A DNA stretch of 64,000 nt from Costus lasius. Its lineage: Eukaryota > Streptophyta > Magnoliopsida > Zingiberales > Costaceae. The DNA lies in the NCBI GenBank assembly GCA_027563935.2, contig CM050451.1:31325565-31389564 (forward strand), written 5' to 3'. Made by a program: the position numbers and the translations under genes. A model generated the notes under the pieces. That model had not been told where the DNA came from. It did not search any database and was given only the letters and a program-made list of their open reading frames with translations. Shown in pieces: positions 22,112-35,429 of this stretch (position 1 is its first letter; the number at the start of each line of letters is the position of its first letter).

Positions 22112-24266
22112 ATGCCAAGAACAATTAAAACAGGTCAGCTAGTGCCAGAAGACCCCGAGATTGAAAGGACCTTTCAAGCTCAAAGGAAAGTCCACGATCA
22201 ACAGCTTGAAAAACCTCATCCTGATACAGCTGCAATGGACCAAAACCGCTCACTAAGAGATTTTGCTGCACCGAATGTGCAGGGCTTGCATTCCAGCATT
22301 GCTCGACCGGCGGTCGAAGCAAATAATTTTGAAATAAAACCAGCCCTTGTGCATATGGTTCAGCAGAACCAATTCAGCGGTTCACCACAAGATGACCCGA
22401 ATCTCCATTTATCAATTTTTCTTGAATATTGTGATACCCTTAAAATTAATGGGGTAATTTCTGATGCTATACGCTTACGTCTTTTTCCTTTCTCCCTCAG
22501 GGATCGCGCGCGCGCATGGCTACACTCCCTTCCTCACGGCTCGATCACAACATGGGAACAGCTTTCCCATGCGTTCCTCTCCTAATATTTTCCACCGAGC
22601 AAGACGGCTCAGTTGAGGAACCAAATAACAAATTTTAGCCAGAGGGAAGGCGAGTTGCTCTACGAGGCCTGGGACCGTTTCAAGGAGTTGCTACGATTGT
22701 GCCTACATCATGGACTAGAAAAATAGGTACTCGTGCATACTTTCTATAACTGTCTTTTATATAATGCTCGCTTATCTGTAGATGCAGCCGCGGGAGGTGC
22801 CCTAATGAATAAGAATGTAGACGATGCCATGAATCTGATTGAGGACATGACTCTGAATCACTACCAGTGGATGAGTGAGAGAAACGTCCCGGTAAGAGGA
22901 GGAGGTCAGCATGACCTTGACATGTTGAGTTCGTTGGCGGCTAAGGTTGACTTCTTATCCCATCAACTAACTTCAATGAATTTTAATACATCGTCTATCA
23001 ATTCTATTACTTGTGAAGTTTGTGGTAACTTGGGACACAGTGCTACTAATTGCCAGATTATGGCTCATTCTTCTTCTGATTTGTCTTTAGACCACATTAA
23101 TACTATACAACAAGATCAGAGGAACCAGAATGACCCGTTCTCAGGCACATACAACCCCGGTTGGAGAAGTCCCAACTTCTCCTACCGGAACACTCAGAAT
23201 CAAGCCAACTCACCGAACTTCAACAATCAGGCTCCCCAGGGAAAATCAAGCAATCAGTTCTTTCATCCTCAATTCAGGCAACCACCTGAATTTCAACAAA
23301 GGCAGTTTAATCAGCCTCAGAAATCCAGTTTAGAGCTGCTGCTAGAGAATTTTATCAATACCCAGTCAAAGCGAAATGAGGGTGTTGATGAGTCTATCCG
23401 GCAGTTAAATTCTAAGGTGGACTCCCTGATTTCTCATTCCAAGATACTAGAGAGCCAGATTGCTCAACAAGCTGCTTCAACCTCTAGGCCATTAGGGAAG
23501 CTTCCTTCCCAACCCGAGGCAAATCCAAGAGAACACTGCAACGCGATTCTGACATGCAGTGGCTCTCAAATGGAAGCTCCCCATATGTCACCTAGCGAGT
23601 TGATAGTTGGAGAGTCTGAGGAAAATAGCACAGATGCCCAGTATTCAGATGAAATACACATAAAGTCGGAGGTCTCACAAGAACAGGTTTTTATTCCTCC
23701 ATCACCTCACACGCCACCTGTCTCCAATTCTCAGAGATTAACCAAGGCATTTACAGGACACTTCAGCTCACTGATGCCTACGACGCTTCCTGATCCTGAC
23801 AATTTTTCTGTTCCATGTAGTATCAGTGATATTTCTATTGAGAGAGCTCTATGTGATTTAGGGGCTAGTGTGAGTATCATGCCTCTCTCCCTGTTCCAAA
23901 GTTTAGATTTGGGAGGCCTGGAACCCACATCCTTAGCCCTTCAGCTTGCAAATGGCTCTATACATCGCCCAGTGGGAATAGTAGAGGACGTGCCGATTAA
24001 AGTCGGGGAACTCTTTGTCCCTGTCGCCTTTGTAGTCTTGGATATGTCAGAAAATTCGAGATTACCACTTATTTTGGGCCGCCCTTTCCTAGCTTCCACT
24101 TGGGCAGTTATAGATGTCAAGAAGGGGAAGCTTTCTCTGAACTTTTGTGATACTATTTTAGATTTTCATTTATCTATTGATATGCCAGGTCCTTCTTTTT
24201 CAGGCTCATACTGTAACGTAGAGACAGTACCCGCGCTTGCAACGTGTTCAAGGGCCAAGTGGGATT
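22112..24266 (+). pseudogene. Athila-like gag-protease, broken
   Basis: The frame opens MPRTIKTGQLVPEDPEIERT and includes a capsid (Retrotrans_gag) region with DRARAWLHSLPHGSITTWEQ. A TAA near 22583 follows, and a TAG near 22725 sits where a tryptophan is usual. The frame resumes with a zinc knuckle CEVCGNLGHSATNC near 23014, a Q/N-rich stretch, and a retropepsin with CDLGASVSIMP near 23853 and LPLILGRPFLAS near 24063. It ends at the insertion of element C. Reverse transcriptase and integrase are missing. Two stops and the truncation make it nonfunctional. Confidence 0.88.
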
Positions 24267-25965
24267 TGAAGGTTCCCCTAAGGGGGCGAAACCCTAATAT
24301 GCGCATGTAGAATATTTTTGCATAGCGGAAGCTAGGGTTTCTTAAGGAATCGCATGCATGAATATATGATCAACTTCATGAACTTGTATAGATCAAACGA
24401 AAACATACCAATGCCATTTCTTGGATGGCAACTTGGAAGCAAGAGGGCGATGTGGCTCTCCTCCAAAGCGTGCGCACACAAGATGTATGATCGCCTACTC
24501 CTTGTCGATCTTTGTGCTAGCAAAGTTCTCCAAGTCTCCTAACTGTGTGAAGGAGATGAGATGCTTTTCTTGGCTTTCGAACTCCCTCTCTTTGCGTGAA
24601 GAGGATCACCGAAAGAGGAGCGTCGTCAAGAGGAAGAGGCGAGTGAGCGAAGAGTAATGCCCTCGAACGTGAGGCGTTATGCCCAAACGTGGAAGCGTTA
24701 CTCTATTTTGGAAAACCAACTTCCAAAAATAGCAAACCCCTTAACGCTCATGCGTTTACACAATTAAACCGATCGCCACGTTATCTCCCATTGAACCATG
24801 CGCTCACATGATGAGCCGGTTCAATTAGATTTGGTTCAAAGACCAAATTAAGCCAAGCATTGGTCTAGATCAAATTAAACCATAAGGTTTAAGATCTAAC
24901 CATTCATCTCTTGATGTTCTTGATCTCACCGATCTAGCATCAATTCTCTCGATCGAAGCTTACCGATCTTAAGCCCTAATCAATCAAACATGATCAGACC
25001 AGATCTCACTTACAATCAGAGTTTAAACTCCTTTAAACTGAACCAAAACAATTCAGTCCACACGATCTGACTTAAGTAAGCCATATCATCAAATTGTGCG
25101 ACCCTAAGGGTTTCCTTTAAATGTCGGTAACGATAACTCACGTTATCACGATCAGTGAGGGGTATCTAGCAACACATCACTGTCTCCCTATATAAAGGAA
25201 AGAGTCTTCCAAGACTACACCCAAACCATAGCACAAGTGTGAACCCAACTCACTAGGCATATGTGTTTCCTTTGCCATTGAACGTTCTTATTGGACAAGC
25301 GTGTCAAGCCTGTAATTCCAATATGATGAGAATGATTAGATCAGATGAACATAGTCATCTGGGTATGGCCATACACTTTCTCAATCATCTCATCCAGGGG
25401 GCCCCTATAGAACATCACACTCCTAACAAGGAGACGGCAATCCTATATCTATCACTAGTGCCCTAACATGACTCATGCTCATTATCCAAGATAGTCTATA
25501 ACCATTATGTTTCAAATGATATTGAACTACCTCAAAACAGTGCCAATCATCATTTAGAAACACAAGTGATCTCAAGTCAGAGGAAATATGCCACTTGTTT
25601 GCTTATAAGGATTATTCACATTGTGACAAGCAATTGAATATCCTAAGTAGGGTCTGTCCAGTACATCCAATGTACCCATGAGTCTACATCTTATTCCATG
25701 CTCGAAGCATCCTATAAGATTAGAACACATATTAGTCTTAATCATATCAAGGCTGTCTCATGTTCACCAAGATATCTCGACTAAGGACAAAACTGCATGT
25801 CAGCCATGCTGAACAGCATTGAGACATTATTCAGAAGTATACATATTGCAGCAGATGATGTAACAACCTGAATAACAATCATTGCCTTTATAAACGTAGA
25901 GTTTATACATGATACTGAAATAATCCCAAGGCTTCAAACATTAGCCTTAAGGGCATACCGCAACA
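24267..25965 (-). mobile_element. 3' LTR of copia element C
   Basis: On the + strand it runs from TGAAGGTTCCCC to CATACCGCAACA, 1,699 bp. The minus-strand start is TGTTGCGG where the other copies have TGTTGGGG. It adjoins the polypurine tract on its right. Confidence 0.92.
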
Positions 25966-25975
25966 ATCTCCCACT
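25966..25975 (-). other. polypurine tract of element C
   Basis: On the minus strand AGTGGGAGAT directly precedes the 3' LTR, identical to the tract of element A. Confidence 0.8.
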
Positions 25976-25985
25976 TGCACTTAAT

Positions 25986-28900
25986 CTAATGGTTAAGAAA
26001 TCTCAAACTCATATTATTACAGTGCTTCTCATGCTTCTGCTGCGCCAGAGGCTTAGTAAGCGGGTCAGCTAGATTGTCATCTGTATGAACCTTGCAGATT
26101 TTGATCTCGCCACGATCAATGATCTCCCGGATCAAGTGAAACCTTCTCTGTATGTGCTTGGACTTCTGGTGTGACCGTGGTTCCTTTGCTTGAGCTATAG
26201 CTCTAGTGTTATCACAGAAGATAACCAATGGATCTGCACTCGAAGGAACAACACCAAGTTCCTGAATGAACTTACGAATCCAGACTGCCTCCTTGGATGC
26301 TTCCGAGGCTGCAACATACTCGGCTTCTGTTGTGGAATCAGCAACAATTGACTGTTTGAAACTTTTCCACACCACTGCTCCTCCATTCAAGCTAAAAACA
26401 TAGCCTGATTGCGATCGGAAATCATCCTGGTCAGATTGGAACGAAGCGTCAGTATATCCTTCAATACTGAGTTCTTCCTGACCTCCATATATCAAGAACA
26501 TATCTTTGGTCCTCCGAAGATATTTCAAAATGTTCTTGACTGCAATCCAGTGTGCCTTACCTGGATTACTTTGGAATCGACTGGTCACGCTTAACCCGTA
26601 AGCAACGTCTGGGCGAGTACACAACATCGCATACATAATGGACCCAATAGCCGAAGCATAAGGCGTATTGTCCATTTCATCTTTCTCAGTCTGTGTTTGT
26701 GGACACTGACTCTTTGAAAGATTCAGACCATGTCTGACTTTATCGATGTAAATACTCTGGCACAGCCCGAAAAGCCTCTTAGATCTATCTCTGTAGATCT
26801 TCACACCTAATACATAGGCTGCTTCTCCTAAATCTTTCATCTGGAAACATTTTCTTAACCATGCTTTGACAGCATACAGTTCAGGAATATTGTTTCCAAT
26901 GATCAATATATCATCGACGTAGAGGACTAGGAAAGTAATCACGCTTCCACTAAACCTCTTATATACACACGGGTCATCTTCATTCTTGATGAAACCAAAC
27001 TTACAGATTGATTCATCAAAACGAATATTCCAGCTTCGCGATGCTTATTTAAGTCCATAAATGGACTTCTTTAATTTGCATATTTTATGACGATCCGATG
27101 GATTAGTGAAACCTTCAGGTTGTGTCATATACACATCCTCTTCTAATTTTCCATTAAGGAAAGCGGTCTTCACATTCATCTGCCAGATCTCATAATCATA
27201 ATATGCCGCTATCGCAAGAATAATCCGAATAGACTTGAACATGGCTACAGGAGAGAAAGTTTCATCATAATCTATCCCGTAGATTTGTTTGAAACCTTTC
27301 GCAACTAGCCTGCCTTTATAGGTAACCACGTTACCATCCATGTCTATCTTCTTCTTGAAGATCCATTTACAGCCTATAGGGATTACTCCTGGAGGCGGAT
27401 CAACCAAATCCCAGACTTGGTTATCTGACATGGAGTCCATCTCGGCTCGCATAGCTTCAAGCCATATCGCTGATTCCGGTCCACTGACCGCCTCCGCATA
27501 AGTGAGGGGTTCATCATCAATGATGTAGACTCCGTCATAGCGCTCAGGCTGTCGACGAATCCTTCCCGATCTTCGCGGTTCCCGTGATATCTGAGTCTCA
27601 GGTTGTTCAGTAACCTGATCTACTGGCTCAGGCTCATCCAACTGTGCTTGACTACTTTGACCTGCATCTGGATTCTCATCCAGCTTTATTTCTCTCCCAC
27701 TGGCCTCTTACAGAAGAAATTCTTTCTCAAGAAAAATAGCCGTCCGAGCAACAAATACTTTGTTCTCTTTGGGATCGTAGAAATAATAACCCTTAGTTTC
27801 TTTAGGGTAACCGACAAAGATACATTTATCAGATCTACTCTCCAGTTTCCCAGAGGCGAGCTTTTTGACATAAGCCTCGCAACCCCAGATCTTAATAAAT
27901 GTCAAGCTCGGCTGTTTCCCATACCATAACTCATATGGAGTCTTTGAAACGGCCTTGGATGACACTCAGTTTAGTACCTTTGCAGCTGTTTCCAGTGCAA
28001 ATCCCCAAAAGGAGTAAGGTAGAGTAGCCTGACTCATCATAGAACGAACCATATCCAGTAATGTTCTATTTCTCCTCTCGGACACACCATTCCATTGCGG
28101 TATTCCTGGCGGAGTGAGCTGTGAGATAATCCCACACTCCTTCAGATAGTCAGTAAACTCTCGACTCAAGTATTCACCACCTCGATCTGAACGAAGTGCC
28201 TTGATAGTTCGGCCTAACTGATTCTGTACTTCATTTTTGAACTCTTTGAACTTGTCAAAAGATTCACTCTTATGTCTCATTAGATAGACATAACCATACC
28301 TACTGAAATCATCAGTAAAGGTAATGAAGTATGAATAGCCACCTCTGGCATGTTTACTAAATGGCCCACACACATCGCTGTGAATGAGGTCTAGTAAACC
28401 TGAAGCCCTTTGACCTTTATTAGAAAAAGGAGACTTCGTCATTTTACCCAATAAACAAGCTTTGCATGTATCAAGCTCCTCATAGGAGAATGATCCCAGC
28501 AGTCCATGATCATGCAACCGCTTAATGCGCTTCTTGTTAATATGGCCTAAACGACTATGCCATAGCAAGGTGCTGTCATCAGCATACTTGGCTTTCTTAA
28601 TATCAATCTGTTGTATTGAACATTCCATGTCCAATATGAATAACCCATTGTTAATTGACCCAGTAGCATAAACAATATTATCAAAAGAAATGTAACACTT
28701 TGAAATCTTGCATTCAAAGGAAAACCCTTTCCTGACAAGAGCAGGAATAGAGATAATATTCTTAGTTATGCTCGGTACAAAATAACAATTGTCCAGTTCT
28801 AATACAAGACCAGATGGTAAAGAGATGTGATATTCTCCTACAGCAACAGCAGCAACCCGTGCCCCGTTTCCAACTCGTAGGTCCACCTCATGCTGTCCCA

Positions 28901-29855
28901 CCTGTCTTCTTCTCTTGAGTTCCTGTACATTTGAACAAATGTGAACTCCACATGCAGTGTCCAACACCCATGAAATAGAAGAAGAAGATACCATGAATTC
29001 AGTCACGTAAATACCTGAGCTAGAAGCGAAAGGCTTACTTCCCTTCTTATCTCCTTGGAGCGCTTTACAGTCCTTTTTCCAGTGACCCAGCTGGCCACAA
29101 TGGAAACATCTGTATTCCTTCGACCGCTTTACTTTTTGCTTCAGAGCCTTGTTGTAGCTCTTGACAGGGGCTTTGCCCTTCTTCCCCTTCTTCTTGTTCC
29201 TAGAAGGAACCATGAGGACAGAGGATGAAGGCGTTCCCTTCTCACGAGACTGAGTCTGCTCAGTAGTCAAGAGCATGTTCAGCAACTCTGCCGGCGTATA
29301 GTCGATCTTGTTCATATTAAAATTAATAATGAATGGATCGAAAGAGGCCGGGAGAGACTGCAGAATAATGTCTACAACAAGCTCCTGATTGATGGTGTGT
29401 CCCAGTTTCTCTAGAGCCTCCTTGTACCCAATCATCTTGAGCACATGAGCTCCAACTGGACTCCCTTCAGTCAGTTTGCTCTGAAAGAAAAGTTTAGTCA
29501 AATTGTAGCGTTCAGTCCTTGCCTGTGCAGCATACAACAACTTGAGATTTGCTATTATTTCAATAGCAGATAAATCTTCATGTTGACGCTGCAGCTGTGG
29601 CGTCATAGACGCTAGCATCAGGCAAGCGACATCAATGCTATCATTGACATGCTTCTCATAAGCTTCCCGAACCGCCCTTGCGGCGTTCGCAGCGGGTTGA
29701 GGCGGTATAGCCGTCTCGAGGACATACAGTTTCCTCTCAGCCTTAAGAACAATCTTAAGGTGTCCGTACCAGTCTAAGAAGTTTGGCCCAGCAAACTTCT
29801 CCCTTTCCAGTAGGGATCGCACATTGAAGGCTGTGGTGTTCGTTGCTGCAGTAAT
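25986..29855 (-). pseudogene. gag-pol: copia gag-pol with three nonsense codons
   Basis: A single reading frame covers the whole polyprotein: capsid, zinc knuckle CFHCGQLGHWKKDC, protease WVLDTACGVHIC, HHCC-DDE integrase, reverse transcriptase with LYVDDIL, and RNase H with ADSTTEAEYVAASEA. It ends FLNH. Stops interrupt it at 27966-27968 (TGA), 27708-27710 (TAA) and 27045-27047 (TAA). Each differs from element A by a C-to-T change (CGA to TGA, CAA to TAA twice). About 16 residues are deleted in frame after YIDKV in the RT-RNase H connection. The frame opens after a TAG (29856-29858) with no initiator ATG. Element C keeps the gag segment that A has lost. Confidence 0.92.
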
Positions 29856-31620
29856 CTACAACAATGCAAGAACAGCAAGGTCAGTATCAATGTTAGAATC
29901 AATTCAGGACTTAAGAATGATTCTTTTCTCACTATTTTATCTGACTGAAAAATCCAATAAAACAGTCCGAAAGAGTAAAACTCTTTTAGTGAGATGGGAT
30001 CCAGATTTCATACTTGGTCTCCGCGTCCCGCTCAAGCGAGATAAGATGCACAGAGAGTACAAGCACTAATTTCTGGTAGGCAATCCCTGCCAATCGCCAA
30101 CCCGTGCGATTCCCCTTCATCTGGGCAATCCAGCAGACTGTGCCAACTGAGTTGGTACAACACAGTTTCTGATCCCACAGATGGCTGCCTCCATATGGCT
30201 ACCATATGCTCAATATGTAGCCTACATGGTCAAGCTGACCCGACCTACTCCCTGGACCACCACATGCTATGCTGAGCAACGAGAAGCGATAAATCCCTTC
30301 TCTGTAACACGCAGGTGTAATCACACACCGTCTGAAGATAGATGGGCGTGCCCACTGAGTGGGTACAACACGGCCCCAACGATAGTCAGAACAGTGAGGT
30401 TTCGCGTCAGAAGGCTATCGTGCTTGATATTTGGCGTTGGATTTTAACGGTCCTTTTATCTTCTTACTATCATTCAAATCCTATGGTGATAGCAGAAGAA
30501 TTAATCATGCAGTTACTACATTACTGAAACAGTAAATTAAAAGCATGATGATCTTATGTGGTAAAAGCCCATTAAGCCTAAGTAAGACCTTAATTAACTT
30601 AAGTCTTCACTTGAGCTCTTCTTGGGTCTTTTGCATTTCCTCTGGCCCAACCCGGGCCCAAGCGCCCACTGCAGCTCAGGTGCGCCCACCAGGTAAAATG
30701 CGCCTGTCCTAGAGTCGAACCCTAGACCTCCCACTGGTGAAGCCACTTGCTGCATGCGCCTCTGCCAAGTGTGCTCAGTGCTCATGTTTGATTAAAATAC
30801 AATTTAATCTATCTAGACATGATTGACACGCAGGTCAATTACACTTTATAAATTAATTAAAATGTGATACGCAGATCACAAAAAATAATTTACAATAATT
30901 AATCCAAGCACGCAGGCCCCAGCACAGCACACATTAATTGGGCAGCCCACATAAGATGAAATAAACATTCATTCATGTGATACAAACAACATGTGATCCA
31001 GATAAGAAAATAAAATTTTCGAAAATCCCCATGGGCTCAATTTTATTTCCTTAGGTGCCCTACTACCTTACAACGGTCCATTAATAGGGATCCACTCATC
31101 AGACCAAGTCAGACCCACTGCCCTAGCATGCACCAAGTCATAACCGACTTGAGTCGACCCAGTGGCCAAACATGCATGCGTTAAGGGCTGAACGACACTC
31201 ATGAGGTCTGGCAAGCGGGCGTGACCCCGGGCCTAACTCATGTGCGTTCACTGAATGTCTCAATCAGACATCGCTATACGCCCAGTATGCAGTCAACCTA
31301 TAGCCACCTCATGCTTGCGCATAGGTGCCATCTGGTCGACCCATCTAGGCTGTCAGATGGTCTGATCAGACTGTTGGGTCTATACTGGACGATGACTTCA
31401 ACCCTAATAACCCGTCTAAGTCTTTCAAGTAGGCGCTTAGATCTAAATGGAGTCGCGCAAGATAAGTTGTTTTGACAAAAACATCATGTAATATGCGCCA
31501 ACACTCATCATGCGCAAACATAAGATAAAGCTACAAACATGTAGGTTTCGGCATGATCATAGATCTACTCATAAACACAAGCATGGATCACAAAAAGCAA
31601 TCATATAATTCATAGCAACC
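29856..31620 (-). other. untranslated leader of element C
   Basis: Homologous to the leader of element B in the same orientation. I see no gene. The T-rich lead into gag is followed by structured-looking 'caactgagttggtacaac' and 'cactgagtgggtacaac' motifs near 30145 and 30353. Confidence 0.75.
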
Positions 31621-31634
31621 TCGCTCTGATACCA
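31621..31634 (-). other. primer-binding site of element C, Met-tRNA
   Basis: On the minus strand it reads TGGTATCAGAGCGA, the initiator Met-tRNA complement, two bases inside the 5' LTR. Confidence 0.92.
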
Positions 31635-31636
31635 AT

Positions 31637-33121
31637 TGAAGGTTCCCCTAAGGGGGCGAAACCCTAATATGCGCATGTAGAATATTTTTGCATAGCGGAA
31701 GCTAGGGTTTCTTAAGGAATCGCATGCATGAATATATGATCAACTTCATGAACTTGTATAGATCAAACGAAAACATACCAATGCCATTTCTTGGATGGCG
31801 ACTTGGAAGCAAGAGGGCGATGTGGCTCTCCTCCAAAGCGTGCGCACACAAGATGTATGATCGCCTACTCCTTGTCGATCTTTGTGCTAGCAAAGTTCTC
31901 CAAGTCTCCTAACCGTGTGAAGGAGATGAGATGCTTTTCTTGGCTTTCGAACTCCCTCTCTTTGCGTGAAGAAGATCACCGAAAGAGGAGCGTCGTCAAG
32001 AGGAAGAGGCGAATGAGCGAAGAGTAATGCCCTCGAACGTGAGGTGTTATGCCCAAACGTGGAAGCGTTACTCTATTTTGGAAAACCAACTTTCAAAAAT
32101 AGCAAACCCCTTAACGCTCATGCGTTTACACAATTAAACCGATCGCCACGTTATCTCCCATTGAACCATGCGCTCACATGATGAGCCGGTTCAATTAGAT
32201 TTGGTTCAAAGACCAAATTAAGCCAAGCATTGGTCTAGATCAAATTAAACCATAAGGTTTAAGATCTAACCATTCATCTCTTGATGCTCTTGATCTCACC
32301 GATCTAGCATCAATTCTCTCGATCGAAGCTTACCGATCTTAAGCCCTAATCAATCAAACATGATCAGACCAGATCTCACTTACAATCAGAGTTTAAACTC
32401 CTTTAAACTGAACCAAAACAATTCAGTCCACACGATCTGACTTAAGTAAGCCATATCATCAAATTGTGCGACCCTAAGGGTTTCCTTTAAATGTCGGTAA
32501 CGATAACTCACGTTATCACGATCAGTGAGGGGTATCTAGCAACACATCACTGTCTCCCGATATAAAGGAAAGAGTCTTCCAAGACTACACCCAAACCATA
32601 GCACAAGTGTGAACCCAACTCACTAGGCATATGTGTTTCCTTTGCCACTGGACGTTCTTATTGGACAAGCGTGTCAAGCCTGTAATTCCAATATGATGAG
32701 AATGATTAGATCAGATGAACATAGTCATCTGGGTATGGCCATACACTTTCTCAATCATCTCATCCAGGGGGCCCCTATAGAACATCACACTCCTAACAAG
32801 GAGACGGCAATCCTATATCTATCACTAGTGCCCTAACATGACTCATGCTCATTATCCAAGATAGTCTATAACCATTATGTTTCAAATGATATTGAACTAC
32901 CTCAAAACAATGCCAATCATCATTTAGAAACACAAGTGATCTCAAGTCAGAGGAAATATGCCACTTGTTTGCTTATAAGGATTATTCACATTGTGACAAG
33001 CAATTGAATATCCTAAGTAGGGTCTGTCCAGTACATCCAATGTACCCATGAGTCTACATCTTATTCCATGCTCGAAGCATCCTATAAGATTAGAACACAT
33101 ATTAGTCTTAATCATATCAAG
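31637..33121 (-). mobile_element. 5' LTR of element C, outer end missing
   Basis: Nearly identical to 24267-25751 but stops at '...catatcaaggc', about 215 bp short of the expected TGTTG terminus. Unrelated GC-rich sequence follows directly. The lost part is the upstream end of U3 on the minus strand. Confidence 0.9.
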
Positions 33122-33480
33122 GCCGGAGAGGGGAGGAAAGGTCCGCCGAGACTGGAGGGAGCCTTGCCAAGGTCGCCGGATAAGGAACGCACCGGATTTT
33201 GGGCTCGCAGGCGTCTCTTGTCGGCACGTACGCGTGGAAGAAGGAAGGGGCGAATGCGGCCGGATTTTCAGTCGTTGGACGGCGAAGGAGCTCGCCGGAG
33301 GAGTCGCCGGACAAGGTGGAGGTGAGGGCAAGCGTCGATCAAAGAAGGAGGAGGGTGGCGTTCGTTGTTCGTGATGGAGAGAGGCGAGGGCGACGGTGAG
33401 AAATAGAGGGGAAAAAGGGAAACGCGACAACGGGTGATGGGTGAAGGGATGGGTTTGACCACCGTCTACAGCAACGTCCG
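33122..33480. other. GC-rich segment of unknown origin
   Basis: An abrupt shift in composition, with many CGCCGG and GGAGG motifs. Open frames on both strands are proline/serine/arginine-rich with no recognised domain. It could be a gene 5' end or a captured host fragment joined by the deletion that trimmed element C. Confidence 0.4.
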
Positions 33481-33539
33481 ATCACCCGATTAATTTACTA
33501 TTATTTTATTTTAAAACTATTTTCTCCTTTGTTCGTTTT

Positions 33540-35429
33540 TATCACTAACGTAACAAAGCTTCACTCCAGCAAGCAGCTTCTTCTCGCCTTAGAGTCTCAA
33601 AGATGACGACAACGTAGAGACGAGGAATATTTCCTTCCTCCCCTGCTCATAGACAGATGCCTCCCTTCTAGTAGAAATCTTCTTCCTTCCTTTCCTGTTT
33701 AGAGGCAGACACGAATCCTTTCGAACGACAACATCTTCTCCTTGCGTCAGGGATGACAACGACAAAGAGGACGAGGAAAGTGGACGCGCTTCATTTCAGC
33801 CAGGATGTTTTCTCGCTTCAAGGATGACGACGAAGAAGATGGTTTCCTTCTTCCCCTGCTCATAGGCAAATGCCATCTTCTTCTAAGTAGCAACATCTTC
33901 GCATTAGAGATGTTGACAACGGAGAGGCGGATCCCATCTTCTGTCATTTTCGACTCTTCACCAAGCAGCAAGTGAACGAGAACAGGACAGGGAGAGCAGA
34001 GGCAGATATGCCTCCTCCCAATCGGCGATGTCTTCTCCTGTCAGGGATGAAAATGAGGCGGGCGTGCCTCACTTCATAGTTAATTTGGTAGCAAGATTTG
34101 GCGACAAGGTCTAGCGAAGAGAAGCAGCGTATTCTTCTCACGCCATCAAATTCTTATCGAAACTTCATTTTTTTCTTCTCACGCCATCAAATTCTAGCGA
34201 GTTTTCATATCTATTTTTTTTTTCATTTTCCTTCTCACGCATCTTCTTCTACCGAGACCTCATATTTTCTCTCAGCCTCTATTTAAATTTTCACTCACGC
34301 TACTGTTTTTTCTTCTTCTAAATTTCATCAACACCTCTTTCCTCTTTCATTATTCTTCCCATCGGAAAGGGTCGCCGCGGAAAATAAGTTTCAACGACAA
34401 TAGCCGTAATAGTTGCCGGAGGCATAAAAATTGATTTTTTTTTTACCGGAGTTGTCTCTCCATTGATGATTTTTGTTAACCGGAGTTGTCTCTCCGTCAA
34501 CAGTTTTGATATCGGAGTTTTCCTTCTCCGTTGATGATTTTATTTACAAGAGTTTTCTTCTCCATCAATAGTTTTGATATCGGAGTTTGCCTTCTCTGTT
34601 GATGGTGTCTAGAGAGAAGCGAGGAAGAAGAGGAGAAGAGGAAAACTTACCTTCCGTGTGCGTCGAGTACTCCTCGTTTTCTTTTCTTTCCTCCCAATTT
34701 AGACAATAGTCCCCTCTCTTCACTTCACTTTTTTCCTTTTATTATCGCTTCCCCTACTCTTCACTTCTCTTTTTTTCCTTTTATTATCGCTTCCCCTACA
34801 TTCCGTTTTTGGAACCAACGTAACTCCCCAAAAACTTCTCTTCAAACCGCCAATCACCATTTTTATTTTTCTGAATTAAAAATAAAATAAATTTATTTTT
34901 AATTATTTGCCAAATAATCGCTTCTCAAAATTCATAGTCAAAATTGTCTTCTTTGACCCAACGTTCATAAATCTCAATCAACAAAATGGATATTAATATC
35001 CAATTTAAATTCGGTCAAAATCTCAAATTTCATGATAGAAATTAGAATTAATCCCAACTTAGTCATAATTTCAATTTTACCTTCTATTAAACCGAAACTC
35101 CTCATCACAATTTTATTTTATTTCCTTTTCGTGTTCCAAAAATTGTGGTGTCAAAATTTTAATTTTGACTAAGAAATTGGATTATCGATCATTTCTCTAA
35201 AAATTCAAGAAATTGGGATTAAATCCCAATTTAGTCAAAGTTCCATCGTTGATAAAAATTCTCCAACGACCCGAGCAATTTATTTCTACTCAGTCAAAAA
35301 AATTCTAATTTGACCTAATAATCATGGTAAGGTGATTTAATTTCGATCAAAATTAATTCGATGAATTTCATTTCGATCAAAATTAATTTTAATAAATTAC
35401 ATATATCTCAATTTTTTTTATCTTCAACA
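33540..35429 (-). mobile_element. second copy of R1, right part
   Basis: It follows 16045-17870 closely by eye, including 'agcaagcagcttcttctcg', 'ttttttcttctaaatttcatcaacacc', the CGGAG array (34440-34605) and the terminal 'atcttcaaca'. A 50-bp stretch, 'ctcttcacttc...cgcttcccct', is duplicated near 34705-34800. The hairpin-rich left half of R1 is absent here. Beyond 35429 the sequence differs from the flank at 17871, which fixes the boundary. Confidence 0.8.
34440..34605. repeat. CGGAG...CTCCG array, second copy
   Basis: Five units as at 16927-17080, with more decay: one unit reads 'caagagttttcttctcca', and the last closes with CTCTG. Confidence 0.75.

Larger units (their letters stand above)
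20532..24266 (+). mobile_element. Athila-like element D, 5' half
   Basis: Plus-strand 5' LTR (20532-21928), tRNA-Asp primer site, spacer, and gag-protease region. It ends at 24266, where copia element C inserted, and no continuation is recognisable beyond element C at 33122. Athila identity rests on the primer site, the gag zinc knuckle and the DLGASVSIMP protease motif. Confidence 0.85.
24267..33121 (-). mobile_element. Ty1/copia element C, near-complete, recent
   Basis: Minus strand: 5' LTR (31637-33121, outer end lost), Met-tRNA primer site, leader, gag-pol with three stops, polypurine tract and 3' LTR (24267-25965). By eye the two LTRs differ at only about eleven positions over roughly 1.48 kb of overlap, mostly transitions, so the insertion is young. 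It sits in Athila element D. The right target duplication cannot be tested because sequence beyond 33121 is unrelated. Confidence 0.92.
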
